Assembly (NCBI GenBank): GCA_031552195.1
Contig: JAVBMT010000009.1
Span: forward strand, 1 to 64,000
Direction of reading: 5' to 3'
Origin: JAVBMP01 sp031552195
GTDB taxonomy: Bacteria; Desulfobacterota; Desulfovibrionia; Desulfovibrionales; Desulfovibrionaceae
DNA length: 64,000 nt
The notes beneath the pieces were generated by a model. The model was not told the origin of the DNA and did no database searches. It saw only the letters and a list, made by a program, of their open reading frames with translations. Positions 36,212 through 45,304 of this stretch are shown piece by piece. Made by a program: the position numbers and the translations under genes. Numbering within the stretch: the stretch's first letter is position 1; every line of letters starts with the position of its first letter.

Positions 36212-39200
36212 ATGTCGAATGGTTTCAGAAATAGGAAAAGACGGTTGGGAATGTTGTTGGCGGCCGGGTTTATCTGCCTGGGAATAGCTTTTTCCGCGCC
36301 GGTTTCCGAGTCGCCGGCCTCGCCAGTGGCTGTTGAGCAGATAAAAGGCCCTACGCCTTTGGCGGAAAACGCGCAGTTTCTGCTTGACCCCGTAAAAACA
36401 GTCACAATAGCCGATGTGGGCTCCATAGGGCAGCAGAATGAGTTTCTGCCGCTGGCGGAAGGCCTTCCCTTGCGGAGCAGCGGGGCTTTGTGGCTGCGTT
36501 TTTCCCTGATCAAGAACATCCTTTCCGTGCCGGTGGCTCCGTCAACGGCGGCGCAGCCGGGCGACGCGGAGGCCTCGGCCGGCAACACGGTTTTGCTCGC
36601 GCTGGGCAAAACCGCGCCCAAAGCTTCCATTTGGCTGCCCCGCAAGGTTGAAGGCCAGGTGCTCGGCTGGGGCGGATATGTGGCCGATAAAGACAATAAT
36701 TTCTCTTTGTCCGCGCCTTCCAGCCTGCCTATGACCGTTTACCTGCGCCTTGACAGCGCGCCGGACCTCTGGTTCAACCCCGTGCTCCTGCCAGACTCCG
36801 CCCAAAGAGTCGAATTTTTGCCGGTAACCCTGATGCTGAAACTCATCCTGCTGGCCGCGCTGGCCGCCTGCCTGCTGCGCGCCGTCCTTGAAAAGGCCCA
36901 GTGGCGTTTGTGGGCCGGGCTTTTCATCCTGACCGCCTTCCTGCAGGCCCTTAACCCGTATTTCGGGCGGGAAACAGCCGTTACGCTCGGTAACTTTTTT
37001 TTCTTTCTCCTGCCCGGGCTTAATTTCATGCTGCTAAGCCATTTGGGGCGGCATATGCTGCAAGCCCCGGCTGAAATGCCGCGAACGGACAAATATCTGC
37101 TCGCCCTGCTTATTCCCGGCGCGGTTGCGGCCCTTTTGCCGCTCGTGCCCGGCCTGATATGGGTAACGCGCCTTGCGCCGCTCGCGCCCTTTCTTTTCCT
37201 GCTTATGCTGCCGGTGGCCCTGCACGGCCTTTTGAAAGGACGCCCCGGTTCTTTCGGATTTTTCTGCGCCACTTTCCTGCCCCTGCTCGGCGCGGCCGCC
37301 TCCGCTTTGGAGCTTGTTCTGGCAACCGCGGTGCTGGGCCCCAGCGGAGGTTTGTGGGGGTTCGCCCTGGCCGGGCTGGTTCTGGCCCTCTGCGGGGCAA
37401 TCCGTAACGGAGCGAGGCTGCTGCACGCCGACGCCGGGGAAGAAGCCGGAATTGGGCAGGGCAGCCTTTTTCTCCATGAGCCGTTGCCGCGTTTTGCCGA
37501 GGAGCCGGAAAAAACTTTGGAGGAATCTGTTTTTTTCGTGCCGGATGGCGCTGAAGAAAGAGAAACCGAGGCGGAAACTCCGGCCGCGCTGCAAGGCGGC
37601 CTGGATTTTGGAGCATATGCTGAAGACGACTCCGCCGGACCGGCAGGGCAACGCTTTGATGGATGGTCGCCTAAGGATATGGAATTGCCGGAAGGCTTTA
37701 TCGAGCAGCTTCCGGCGCACTTGCGCTTTCATAAACCGCAGGACCTTGCGGCAGCCGCGCCCGTGACGGCAACGGACGAAATTACGCCTTCGGAAAGCGC
37801 GAGCCCCGCGGCTGAAAGCGAAAACATCCTGGCGCTTGAGGATAAAGTTGCGGAGGCGGAAGGAAAAACCGTTTCGCCCGAGGCTGATTCTGATCCATCC
37901 CGGGTTGAACACGCGCAAAGCCCCGCCCCTGCCGCCGCCAAAGCCATGCCGGAAGGGTTTTCCGCGATGATCGTGCGCGAGCCCGGCCCGGAAGGCGTGC
38001 GCACGGAAGCGCCGATCGGCCCGGACGAAGCCGGGCCGATGGTGATCCGCCTGGAAGATGAGGAAGGAGACGCGGCTGAAATTCCGGGCCGTAACATTCC
38101 AAGCCCGGCGGGTGGAGCCTCGGTTGTGGATTACATGGCCCTGGCCCGTGTGGAAAACGCCTTGCGCACGCCCTATGAAGCCTTGCTGCGCGGTTTTGAG
38201 GTTATTCGCTCTTACAAGCCCGGCCAGTTTGATCAGGAAAACGAACTCGAATATAATCACCTGGAAATAATGTCCGAAGGACTTTCCAACATGGGCAGCA
38301 TGCTGGAAAACCTCGACCGGATAGCGGTCGGCCAGATTGTGCGCCCCGTCAGCGACCAGACCGTCTTCAACCTGCACCTTCTGGTGCGCCAGTGCCACGC
38401 TCAGGTTCAGCCCCTGGCTGAGAGCAAGGGCGTTGGCGTTTCCTGGTTCATTTCCCCCTATTTGCCGCAGCTTTTCCGGGGTTATGCGGAAAAACTTAAA
38501 GAAACCCTTACCTTGCTTTTGTTTGACGCGGTAGGAGCTACCGCCAGCGGAGCGGTCCAGCTTTCCATAAGGCCGGAACAGGGCAAGCCCGGCCTTCTGG
38601 CCTTCACGCTCACAGACAGCGGAACCGGAGTTCCGCCCGTGCAACGCCCCACCACCGGTCTGTTGCGCGCCTGGGAACTGGCCGGGTACGCCGCGGGCAA
38701 ACCGTTCGCGGGGGCCGAACCAGGGCCCGGCGGCACTTTCGCCCTGGAATTCGCTCCGGGTAACGGGATGCAGCTCAAATTCTCCATCGTCCTTGACCCG
38801 GTGCTGGAAGAAGACGACGTCTCGGCTATCATGCCGGCTGCATCTCTTGAGAAGATCGTCAGGCAGGAAGAAGCCGGAGCGCGTCAGGGCGAAAAAGCGG
38901 TAAGCGGGGCTGAAAATATGGCCGGAGAACGCTCTACGGAATCCGAACCCGGCCCGTTCCGGCCGGAAGCGCCCGATGGAAACGAACGGCCCTATGTCAT
39001 TCTGGCTGATATGGCCGCAAGCACGCGCCGCCGCTTGAACGAGTTTCTTGAAGGTCTTTCCTATATCAGGGTAGAGGCCAGAAATATTGAAGACATTATC
39101 TTGACCTACCAGAAATTTCCGGCCGGACTGATTATTCTTGACGGCAACATTCCGGAAATGGACATTGGTTCCGTGCTTAAAAATCTGGAAGAGATAGACG

Positions 39201-40198
39201 AAATGAAGGGGCTGGGCCGGGCCGCCGTGCTGGCTCTGATCACCTACCCGGCCCAGCGTGAACGCATGCTGGCCCTGGGCTGCGGCGACAGCCTGCTCAA
39301 ACCTTTCAGCCGCGAAGACCTGCGCGAAGCGGTGACGCGCCTTCTGCCTCTTGGCGAAGAACCTGATTGGTCAGGCCGGGCGGACGAAAGCGCCGCCTCC
39401 GGCGATGTCGCTCCGCAAGTCTGGCTGGCCAAAATCAGCGCGAACCGGGATGAAAGCGTGCCGGAAGCGGGCTGCATCGTGTCGATAGCGGCGGATCTTG
39501 CCCAGGCGCGGGAAGAAGAACGCGGCGGGCGGGAGGAAGCGGAAGAAACGCGGGAAAACGCCCTTGAAGCGGAAGAAGTGGACGGGGCGAAATTGCCGCC
39601 TGTTGAGCCTGCTTGCGCCCAAGCTGCGGAAATTTCTGAAACCGGCGTAAGCGAGGATTACGCCGAGCCGGAAATTCTGGAAGAAGCCCCCGAAGTCACG
39701 GAAACCGTGGAAACAAGAGAAGAAGCTCCGGCCGGCAACCTGATTGACTTTATCGTTGATGAAACGGAGCCGGAAAAGGAAGAGGGCAAAAGAACGCCTT
39801 CCATAATAATTCCGCCAGCGTTCATCACCGTAAAGCCTCAGGCCGCGCCTGTTGCGGAAAACGCCGCGCCATTGTCTTTGCCGGGCATTGAGGGCGAGAC
39901 TGTAGACCCCAGGCTTGAGCCCACTCTGCCGGGTTTTACGGTTTTCCTGGAAGAATCGTTGCGTGACTTGCTGCGCGGGCGCGAGGCCTCCAGCCCCCTG
40001 TTGACGCAGGAAACAGCCGCAACATTGGCCGGGCGGGCGGAAATTTACGGCTTGCGCGGCCTGGCCAATATAGCCCGCTGCGTGGAACGCGCGGCCTCCG
40101 GCAACGACATGGCGGCCGTCAATGAACTTTTTTCCGAACTGGAAGAGACGGCCGGGCGATACTTGAAGGCCTTGAAGGCCACACTTCCGGCTGGCTGA
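36212..40198 (+). CDS. Hybrid sensor-kinase-like protein, 7TM sensor, with degenerate kinase and Hpt sites
   Basis: Large membrane protein of 1328 residues. Order: signal/anchor (to about 34), periplasmic region (about 35-205), seven probable membrane helices (about 207-410; 7TMR-DISM-like), acidic linker, histidine-kinase-like region (about 640-860), second linker, receiver (about 926-1045), an acidic linker, and an Hpt-like C-terminus (about 1240-1328). In the H-box ENALRTP, Asn649 stands where the phospho-His (SHELRTP) is expected. The ATPase part keeps DSGTGV but its N-box and glycine lid are poor. The receiver keeps Asp977 (ILDGN) and Lys (LLKPF). In the Hpt region ATLAG replaces HTLKG, with Ala1270 at the His position. 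A start at 36212 has GGGGA upstream. Confidence 0.88.
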   Translation: MSNGFRNRKRRLGMLLAAGFICLGIAFSAPVSESPASPVAVEQIKGPTPLAENAQFLLDPVKTVTIADVGSIGQQNEFLPLAEGLPLRSSGALWLRFSLIKNILSVPVAPSTAAQPGDAEASAGNTVLLALGKTAPKASIWLPRKVEGQVLGWGGYVADKDNNFSLSAPSSLPMTVYLRLDSAPDLWFNPVLLPDSAQRVEFLPVTLMLKLILLAALAACLLRAVLEKAQWRLWAGLFILTAFLQALNPYFGRETAVTLGNFFFFLLPGLNFMLLSHLGRHMLQAPAEMPRTDKYLLALLIPGAVAALLPLVPGLIWVTRLAPLAPFLFLLMLPVALHGLLKGRPGSFGFFCATFLPLLGAAASALELVLATAVLGPSGGLWGFALAGLVLALCGAIRNGARLLHADAGEEAGIGQGSLFLHEPLPRFAEEPEKTLEESVFFVPDGAEERETEAETPAALQGGLDFGAYAEDDSAGPAGQRFDGWSPKDMELPEGFIEQLPAHLRFHKPQDLAAAAPVTATDEITPSESASPAAESENILALEDKVAEAEGKTVSPEADSDPSRVEHAQSPAPAAAKAMPEGFSAMIVREPGPEGVRTEAPIGPDEAGPMVIRLEDEEGDAAEIPGRNIPSPAGGASVVDYMALARVENALRTPYEALLRGFEVIRSYKPGQFDQENELEYNHLEIMSEGLSNMGSMLENLDRIAVGQIVRPVSDQTVFNLHLLVRQCHAQVQPLAESKGVGVSWFISPYLPQLFRGYAEKLKETLTLLLFDAVGATASGAVQLSIRPEQGKPGLLAFTLTDSGTGVPPVQRPTTGLLRAWELAGYAAGKPFAGAEPGPGGTFALEFAPGNGMQLKFSIVLDPVLEEDDVSAIMPAASLEKIVRQEEAGARQGEKAVSGAENMAGERSTESEPGPFRPEAPDGNERPYVILADMAASTRRRLNEFLEGLSYIRVEARNIEDIILTYQKFPAGLIILDGNIPEMDIGSVLKNLEEIDEMKGLGRAAVLALITYPAQRERMLALGCGDSLLKPFSREDLREAVTRLLPLGEEPDWSGRADESAASGDVAPQVWLAKISANRDESVPEAGCIVSIAADLAQAREEERGGREEAEETRENALEAEEVDGAKLPPVEPACAQAAEISETGVSEDYAEPEILEEAPEVTETVETREEAPAGNLIDFIVDETEPEKEEGKRTPSIIIPPAFITVKPQAAPVAENAAPLSLPGIEGETVDPRLEPTLPGFTVFLEESLRDLLRGREASSPLLTQETAATLAGRAEIYGLRGLANIARCVERAASGNDMAAVNELFSELEETAGRYLKALKATLPAG

Positions 40199-40312
40199 AA
40201 TCTAAAGAGTTTAGTAAGGTTTTAGGGCTTGCCAATATCAAGAGTTGTATTAGGTTGTTACGCAGGTGGGAATGTTCCGTTATCACAAGACCAACACTAT
40301 AGCGAGGGAAGC

Positions 40313-40654
40313 ATGTTTGAAGTAAGCAACGATGCGGTCAAGGAATTGAATCTTTTTTTTGAGGGAAAAGAAAAATCGCCTATTCGCGTTTATCTTGCCC
40401 CAGGCGGTTGCAGCGGCCCCCATTTGGCCATGGCGCTTGACGAACCGTCAGGCGACGATGATGTGATCGAAAACAACGGTTTTACCTTCTGCATCCAGAA
40501 AGAACTGTATAAAGAAGTTGAATCAATCAAGATAGACCTTACCTACATGGGTTTTACGGTCATTCCGGGCGTGCCCTTCGCTTTCACCGGCGGTTGCGGC
40601 GGCTGCAGCGGCTGCAGCACCACCGGCGAAGGCGGGGCTTGCGGAACCCACTGA
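40313..40654 (+). CDS. IscA/HesB-like protein with Gly/Cys-rich tail
   Basis: Protein of 113 residues related to A-type iron-sulfur carriers: RVYLAPGGCSGPHLAMALDEP contains the first conserved cysteine and YMGFTVIPGVPFAFTGG the second part. The C-terminus is unusually rich in Gly and Cys (GGCGGCSGCSTTGEGGACGTH), with four cysteines in the tail. The family's usual role is to carry iron or a [2Fe-2S]/[4Fe-4S] cluster. GAGGGAAG precedes the ATG at 40313; the longer frame from 40229 is unsupported. It follows the hybrid sensor gene and precedes a long inverted repeat. Confidence 0.88.
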   Translation: MFEVSNDAVKELNLFFEGKEKSPIRVYLAPGGCSGPHLAMALDEPSGDDDVIENNGFTFCIQKELYKEVESIKIDLTYMGFTVIPGVPFAFTGGCGGCSGCSTTGEGGACGTH

Positions 40655-40703
40655 TCCGCGCAGCGCGTGATTGTCCGTATTCAGGGCATCGCGACGGCGT
40701 AAT

Positions 40704-40752
40704 TTTGCAAGAAGCAGGCTAACCGTTTAAGGGTTAACCTGCTTCTTGCAAA
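40704..40752. repeat. Long, nearly perfect inverted repeat after the IscA-like gene
   Basis: The arms 40704-40724 and 40732-40752 (21 bases each, TTTGCAAGAAGCAGG...) pair with one mismatch around a 7-base loop GTTTAAG. No T-run follows on the plus strand (AAATACGG), so a normal terminator is not obvious; on the minus strand it ends in AAAATTACGCC. It may act as a terminator-like or structural site, or be a remnant of a small repeat. Confidence 0.7.
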
Positions 40753-40940
40753 TACGGAGGCTCGCCGGCGATTGAAGGGCCGTGAGCTTTGGGTCTCGGG
40801 GCGTTCAGGCCTGCGAAAGGCGCAAAGTCACCGCTTTTTTGTTTTACAAAGGCGGTAACTGAAGAATATTTCAAAGCAAAGCGCTCCAGCCCGCGCTGAA
40901 AACGCGGGGCTGACGGCAAACGCTCTGAAGCCGGGGGAAT

Positions 40941-41639
40941 ATGCGGATAAAACGTAAGGAAAGCACTCACTGGCACGGCGTCGCGCTGGGCCGCCAGGTG
41001 CTGAGGCTGAAAAAACATTCCGGAGGCAAGGCCAAAAGCGGGTTTCACCCGGCGCGGAGGGCTTTGCGGCACAGGCGCGCCGCCAGGGCCTTGCTTCGCG
41101 TCAAGGCTTACTTTCTGAAAATGCTGGGCAAGCGCTCCGCCGTGTATGAATTCTCGCTGGTTGACACCTGCTGGTCGTTCATCGGCGGTTTTCTGGGCAT
41201 GCTCCTTCTGGCCGTTCTGAACATCTATATATTGGAGCGCCATAACCAGAACCTGCTGCTCGGTTCGTTCGGCGCTTCGGCCATGCTGGTTTTCGGCGCT
41301 CCGCACGCGCCTTTCGCCCAGCCTTTCAACGTTATAGGCGGGCATATCCTTTCCGCCCTGATCGGCGTTTTCGCGCAAACATATTTTGGATTCGAGCCGT
41401 GGCTGGCGGCCTCGCTGGCCGTGAGCCTGTCCATCGCGGCCATGCAGGCCAGCGGAACGATGCACCCTCCAGGCGGGGCCACGGCCCTTATAGCGGTTGT
41501 GGGCGGCGAAGAGCTTAAGAGTTTCGGCTACAGCTACGCTTTCGTGCCTGTAGGCTTGAGCGCCGCCGTGCTGGTATGCGCGGCCGTTATCATAAACAAT
41601 CTTTCGCGGCGCAGGCGCTACCCTCTTTACTGGTGGTAA
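40941..41639 (+). CDS. HPP-family membrane protein
   Basis: Integral membrane protein of 232 residues with a long basic N-terminus (about residues 1-65, many Arg, Lys and His) and four hydrophobic segments. The HPP family motif is MHPPGGATALIAV; the preceding LGSFGASAMLVFGAPHAPFAQPFNVIGGH segment is also typical. Some HPP proteins have been linked to nitrite transport in plastids and cyanobacteria; the bacterial function here is unknown. No C-terminal CBS domain is fused. Confidence 0.9.
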   Translation: MRIKRKESTHWHGVALGRQVLRLKKHSGGKAKSGFHPARRALRHRRAARALLRVKAYFLKMLGKRSAVYEFSLVDTCWSFIGGFLGMLLLAVLNIYILERHNQNLLLGSFGASAMLVFGAPHAPFAQPFNVIGGHILSALIGVFAQTYFGFEPWLAASLAVSLSIAAMQASGTMHPPGGATALIAVVGGEELKSFGYSYAFVPVGLSAAVLVCAAVIINNLSRRRRYPLYWW

Positions 41640-41860
41640 ACCGGGGTTTAAAACAAGGCTTTTCAATATCCGGCGGCTGGGTTATATACAAAATAACGCC
41701 ATGCCGCTATGCGAATGTTCAGCGCCAACGAAGAGCGCGGCCCTTCCACTTTCAGGCCGCTCAGATTTTGGACCATGCGATAAAAATACCGCCTTCCGGT
41801 ATTTGAAAAGGCGGCATCGCAAAGTTGGAACGCCTAAAAACAGTAGAAAAAGGAACACGC

Positions 41861-43537
41861 ATGCGCAGCCATAAAATGACCAAGGGCGTGGAAAAAGCCC
41901 CGCACCGCTCCCTGCTTTACGCCCTTGGGCTCACCAAAGAAGAAATTTCCCGGCCCATAGTGGGCATTGTCAATTCCGCCAACGAAATAGTGCCGGGGCA
42001 TATGCACCTGCGGCCTCTGGCCGAGGCGGTAAAGGCCGGAGTGCGCATGGCCGGCGGAACCCCGCTGGAGTTTCCGACCATCGCCGTGTGCGACGGCATA
42101 GCCATGAACCACGCGGGCATGCATTTTTCTTTGCCCAGCCGCGAACTTATAGCGGATTCCATTGAAATAACCGCCACAGCCCACCCTTTTGACGCCCTGG
42201 TGCTTCTGCCTAACTGCGACAAGTCCGTTCCCGGCATGCTCATGGCCATGCTGCGCCTGAATATTCCGGCCATTCTGCTCAGCGGTGGCCCAATGCTTGC
42301 CGGGAAAAGCCACGATGAAAGCCCGGCTGACCTCATCACCGTGTTCGAAGCGGTGGGAAGAAAACTTAAAGGCGAAATCAGCGATGACGAACTGGATGTC
42401 CTGACGGAAAACGCCTGCCCGGGCTGCGGTTCATGTTCCGGCATGTTCACCGCCAATTCCATGAACTGTCTGGCGGAAACCATCGGCTTGGCCCTGCCGG
42501 GCAACGGCACGATTCCGGCGGTTTCCTCCGCCCGCCTCCGCCTGGCTAAAAAAGCCGGCATGCAGGTTATGGAGCTTGTGGCCAATGACCTGAAACCGCG
42601 CGACATCGTTACGGAAAAAGCCGTGCAGAACGCGGTCGCCGTCGACATGGCCCTTGGCTGCTCCTCAAACACGGTGCTGCACCTTCCGGCCATTTTCGCG
42701 GAAGCCGGGCTTTCTTTGACACTTGATATTTTCGACGAGGTAAGCCGCCGCACGCCGAACCTTTGTAAGCTGGCCCCTGCCGGGCCGCACCATTTGCAGA
42801 TGTTGCACGAGGCGGGGGGAATTCCCGCCGTTATGGCCGAGCTGGACAAAGCCGGGCTGGTCCGTAAAGAAGCGCTTACCGTAACCGGGAAAAGCGTGGG
42901 GGAAAACCTGAAGGCCCTGAACGCGCGCGTGAAAAACCCCGAAGTGATACGGCCGCTTGAGAAGGCCTATTCCAAAGAAGGCGGCATAGCTATTTTGCGC
43001 GGCAACCTGGCCCCGGACGGAGCCGTGGTCAAGCAGTCAGCCACCAACCCGGCCATGATGCGCTGTAATCTGGCCGCAAGGGTGTTCAATTCGGAAGAAG
43101 AGGCTGTGACGGCGATCAGCGCCGGCAAGATCAAGGCCGGAGACGCGCTGGTCATACGCTACGAAGGTCCGCGCGGCGGTCCCGGCATGCGGGAAATGCT
43201 CACCCCGACTTCGGCCATTGCCGGAATGGGGCTGGACGCGGAAGTGGCGCTCATCACAGACGGGCGCTTCTCCGGCGGCACGCGCGGCGCGGCTATCGGG
43301 CATGTTTCCCCTGAAGCGGCGGATGGCGGGCCAATAGGGCTGGTGCGCGACGGCGACCGCATCGCCATAGACATTCCCGGGCGCAAGATAGACCTTGAAG
43401 TGAGCCCGGAAGAGCTTGAAAAACGCAGGGCCGAACATGTCCCGCCGCGCAAGGACGTAAAATCCGCCCTGTTGCGGCGTTATGCCTCGGTTGTTACTTC
43501 GGCCTCGCAGGGTGCTGTATATAAAAACATCGAATAG
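41861..43537 (+). CDS. ilvD: Dihydroxy-acid dehydratase
   Basis: Iron-sulfur dehydratase of 558 residues in branched-chain amino acid synthesis, forming 2-keto acids from dihydroxy acids. Cluster ligands are in NCDKSVPG and CPGCGSCSGMFTANSM. Near the N-terminus PHRSLLYALGLTKEE, and GRFSGGTRGAAIGHVSPEA later, are typical. The start is the ATG at 41861 (MRSHKMTKG), preceded by AAAAAGGA. A small hairpin (41784-41791/41797-41804) lies upstream. It is not adjacent to other ilv genes, but a LIV transporter is encoded at 47743-52955. Confidence 0.98.
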   Translation: MRSHKMTKGVEKAPHRSLLYALGLTKEEISRPIVGIVNSANEIVPGHMHLRPLAEAVKAGVRMAGGTPLEFPTIAVCDGIAMNHAGMHFSLPSRELIADSIEITATAHPFDALVLLPNCDKSVPGMLMAMLRLNIPAILLSGGPMLAGKSHDESPADLITVFEAVGRKLKGEISDDELDVLTENACPGCGSCSGMFTANSMNCLAETIGLALPGNGTIPAVSSARLRLAKKAGMQVMELVANDLKPRDIVTEKAVQNAVAVDMALGCSSNTVLHLPAIFAEAGLSLTLDIFDEVSRRTPNLCKLAPAGPHHLQMLHEAGGIPAVMAELDKAGLVRKEALTVTGKSVGENLKALNARVKNPEVIRPLEKAYSKEGGIAILRGNLAPDGAVVKQSATNPAMMRCNLAARVFNSEEEAVTAISAGKIKAGDALVIRYEGPRGGPGMREMLTPTSAIAGMGLDAEVALITDGRFSGGTRGAAIGHVSPEAADGGPIGLVRDGDRIAIDIPGRKIDLEVSPEELEKRRAEHVPPRKDVKSALLRRYASVVTSASQGAVYKNIE

Positions 43538-43573
43538 ATCGACGCAAAAGCGCATTTAACCACGGAGCCGGCC

Positions 43574-44359
43574 ATGCTTTGGCAGCAAGACGCGGGTTAC
43601 GCGGAATGGTATGACACCCCGCAAGGGCAGGGAGCCCTTGCGGCGCAAAACGGCCTTTTGCGGCGCGCGGTTTCCGCTTGGCCCCGGCGGGGGCGCAAAC
43701 TGCTGGAAATGAATTGCGGCGGCGGGCGCTTTCTTGAAGAACTGTTCACAGCCGGGTTTGACGTAAGCGGGCACGAGGCCAATTACGAGCTGTTCAGGCA
43801 GGCGAAGCGGCGCCTCGGGCAAAGGGCTGAACTGGTCGCCGGCAGTGCCGAGCTTTTGCCTTTTGAAGATAATTCTTTCAGTTACGTGGCCTGCCTGCAT
43901 TGTTTTGAAGCGCTTGAGCTTGCCGCCGGCGGGCGGGTGGACGTCAAATCTTTCCAGCCCATGCTGCGCGAAGCCGTTCGTCTGGCGGAGCACGGCGTTC
44001 TTCTGGGTTTTTACAGCCGGTACTCCCTGGCCGGGCTAAGAGAAGCATGCGCCGCAAACTCCAGGCGTACTCTGCCCTGGATGTCACCCTCAAGCGTTCT
44101 GCGCCTGCTTTATAAAAACGGATGCGCCAGCGACGCCCAGCTTTCTCTCTCCTCAACCTTGCTCACGCCCCGTACCTTTTGGGACGGCCGCTCCCTTCTG
44201 CGGAAAAACCGCCAGACCGGGCGCTTCAGCCTTACCGCCTGTAACTGCCCTTTGCCGTTAGGCGCATTTGTTATAATCCGCCTTGATTTCGGCCCCGCGT
44301 TAGGCCTTACCGGATTGCCGGTAAGAGCGGCCCAGTTCGAAGCCGCGCGGCCGGTTTGA
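43574..44359 (+). CDS. SAM-dependent methyltransferase, class I
   Basis: Protein of 261 residues with a Rossmann-fold methyltransferase domain. Motif I is LLEMNCGGGRFLEEL, the acidic residue after strand 2 is in VSGHEANYE, and motif III-like VAGSAELLPFEDNSFSYV follows. The C-terminal third has no assigned motif. The substrate is unknown. It lies 36 bases after ilvD on the same strand and may be co-transcribed with it. Confidence 0.85.
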   Translation: MLWQQDAGYAEWYDTPQGQGALAAQNGLLRRAVSAWPRRGRKLLEMNCGGGRFLEELFTAGFDVSGHEANYELFRQAKRRLGQRAELVAGSAELLPFEDNSFSYVACLHCFEALELAAGGRVDVKSFQPMLREAVRLAEHGVLLGFYSRYSLAGLREACAANSRRTLPWMSPSSVLRLLYKNGCASDAQLSLSSTLLTPRTFWDGRSLLRKNRQTGRFSLTACNCPLPLGAFVIIRLDFGPALGLTGLPVRAAQFEAARPV

Positions 44360-44556
44360 CCTTTTTTGATGAATTTTCTTGTCAGCCGTGGCATATTATG
44401 GCATTTCGCAAAAAAAAATACGTTTGTGGATAGAGCGTCCCGCCATTTAAAAAAGGCGCGGAGCAAACAGCGCTTCAGAGTTAAAAAGCCCCGTAACCTG
44501 CAATTTTTGCGGCATCCGGCGGCGAACGGCACTCCGGCAAGCAAGGATGAGATCAC

Positions 44557-45168
44557 ATGCCTGGAAAAAAACGTATCGTTCTGGCAACGCGCAACCCCGG
44601 AAAAGTCAAGGAACTGGCGGTGATGTTGCAGGAGAGCGAGGTTGACGTGGTGGGCCTGGATTTTTTTCCGGACTTGCCGGAAGTTGAAGAAACCGGACTT
44701 ACCTTTATGGAAAACGCCAGGTTGAAGGCCAAAGCGGCTGCGGAAGCCACCGGGCATATCGCGGTGGCGGACGATTCCGGGCTTGAGGTGAAGGCCTTGA
44801 ATGGAGCGCCTGGCATATTTTCCGCCCGTTTCAGCGCGTTCGGCGGGGAGGAGCCTACTGCGGAAAAGAATAACGCGCGGCTGCTGTCGCTGATGCGGGA
44901 CATTGCCCCTGGGGAGCGGCAGGCCCGCTTTTTTTGCGCGGTTGTGGCCCGTTCTCCCGAAGGCGGGGAAATCAGCGCCAGCGGCGTGTGGGAAGGCGAA
45001 ATAACCCTTGAACCGGCTGGAGACAACGGTTTCGGTTATGACCCGCTTTTTTACGACCCGGCGCTGGGCCGCACGGCGGCGCAAATGTCCGCCGAAGTGA
45101 AGAATTCACGCAGCCACCGGGCCAAGGCCATGCAAGCTTTGCTGGCGAAATGGGGTGACCTTTGCTAA
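44557..45168 (+). CDS. rdgB: Non-canonical purine NTP pyrophosphatase (HAM1/RdgB)
   Basis: House-cleaning enzyme of 203 residues that hydrolyses ITP, dITP and XTP to monophosphates. Family signatures: LATRNPGKVKEL at the N-terminus, EETGLTFMENARLKA, ADDSGLEVKALNGAPGIFSARF, and GFGYDPLFYDP. AAGGATGA precedes the ATG. The gap upstream (44360-44556) has no supported gene. Confidence 0.98.
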   Translation: MPGKKRIVLATRNPGKVKELAVMLQESEVDVVGLDFFPDLPEVEETGLTFMENARLKAKAAAEATGHIAVADDSGLEVKALNGAPGIFSARFSAFGGEEPTAEKNNARLLSLMRDIAPGERQARFFCAVVARSPEGGEISASGVWEGEITLEPAGDNGFGYDPLFYDPALGRTAAQMSAEVKNSRSHRAKAMQALLAKWGDLC

Positions 45169-45304
45169 ACCTTCCGGGCTGTGGTAAGCTGATGGTGTGC
45201 CGAAGATTTCGGCCCGGCGCCTTAAATTGAAAGATTTTTCCGCAGGGGATAAGCCTTTACGGGAATCTTTATAACCAACTCACGTTTGTGGTAAAGGACA
45301 CAGT

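Noticed and set aside
37034..38644. A 536-residue minus-strand open frame
   Set aside because: Antisense to the hybrid sensor gene; composition is only a reflection of the coding strand.
40734..41666. A 310-residue minus-strand open frame
   Set aside because: Antisense to the HPP-family gene, which carries the diagnostic motif.
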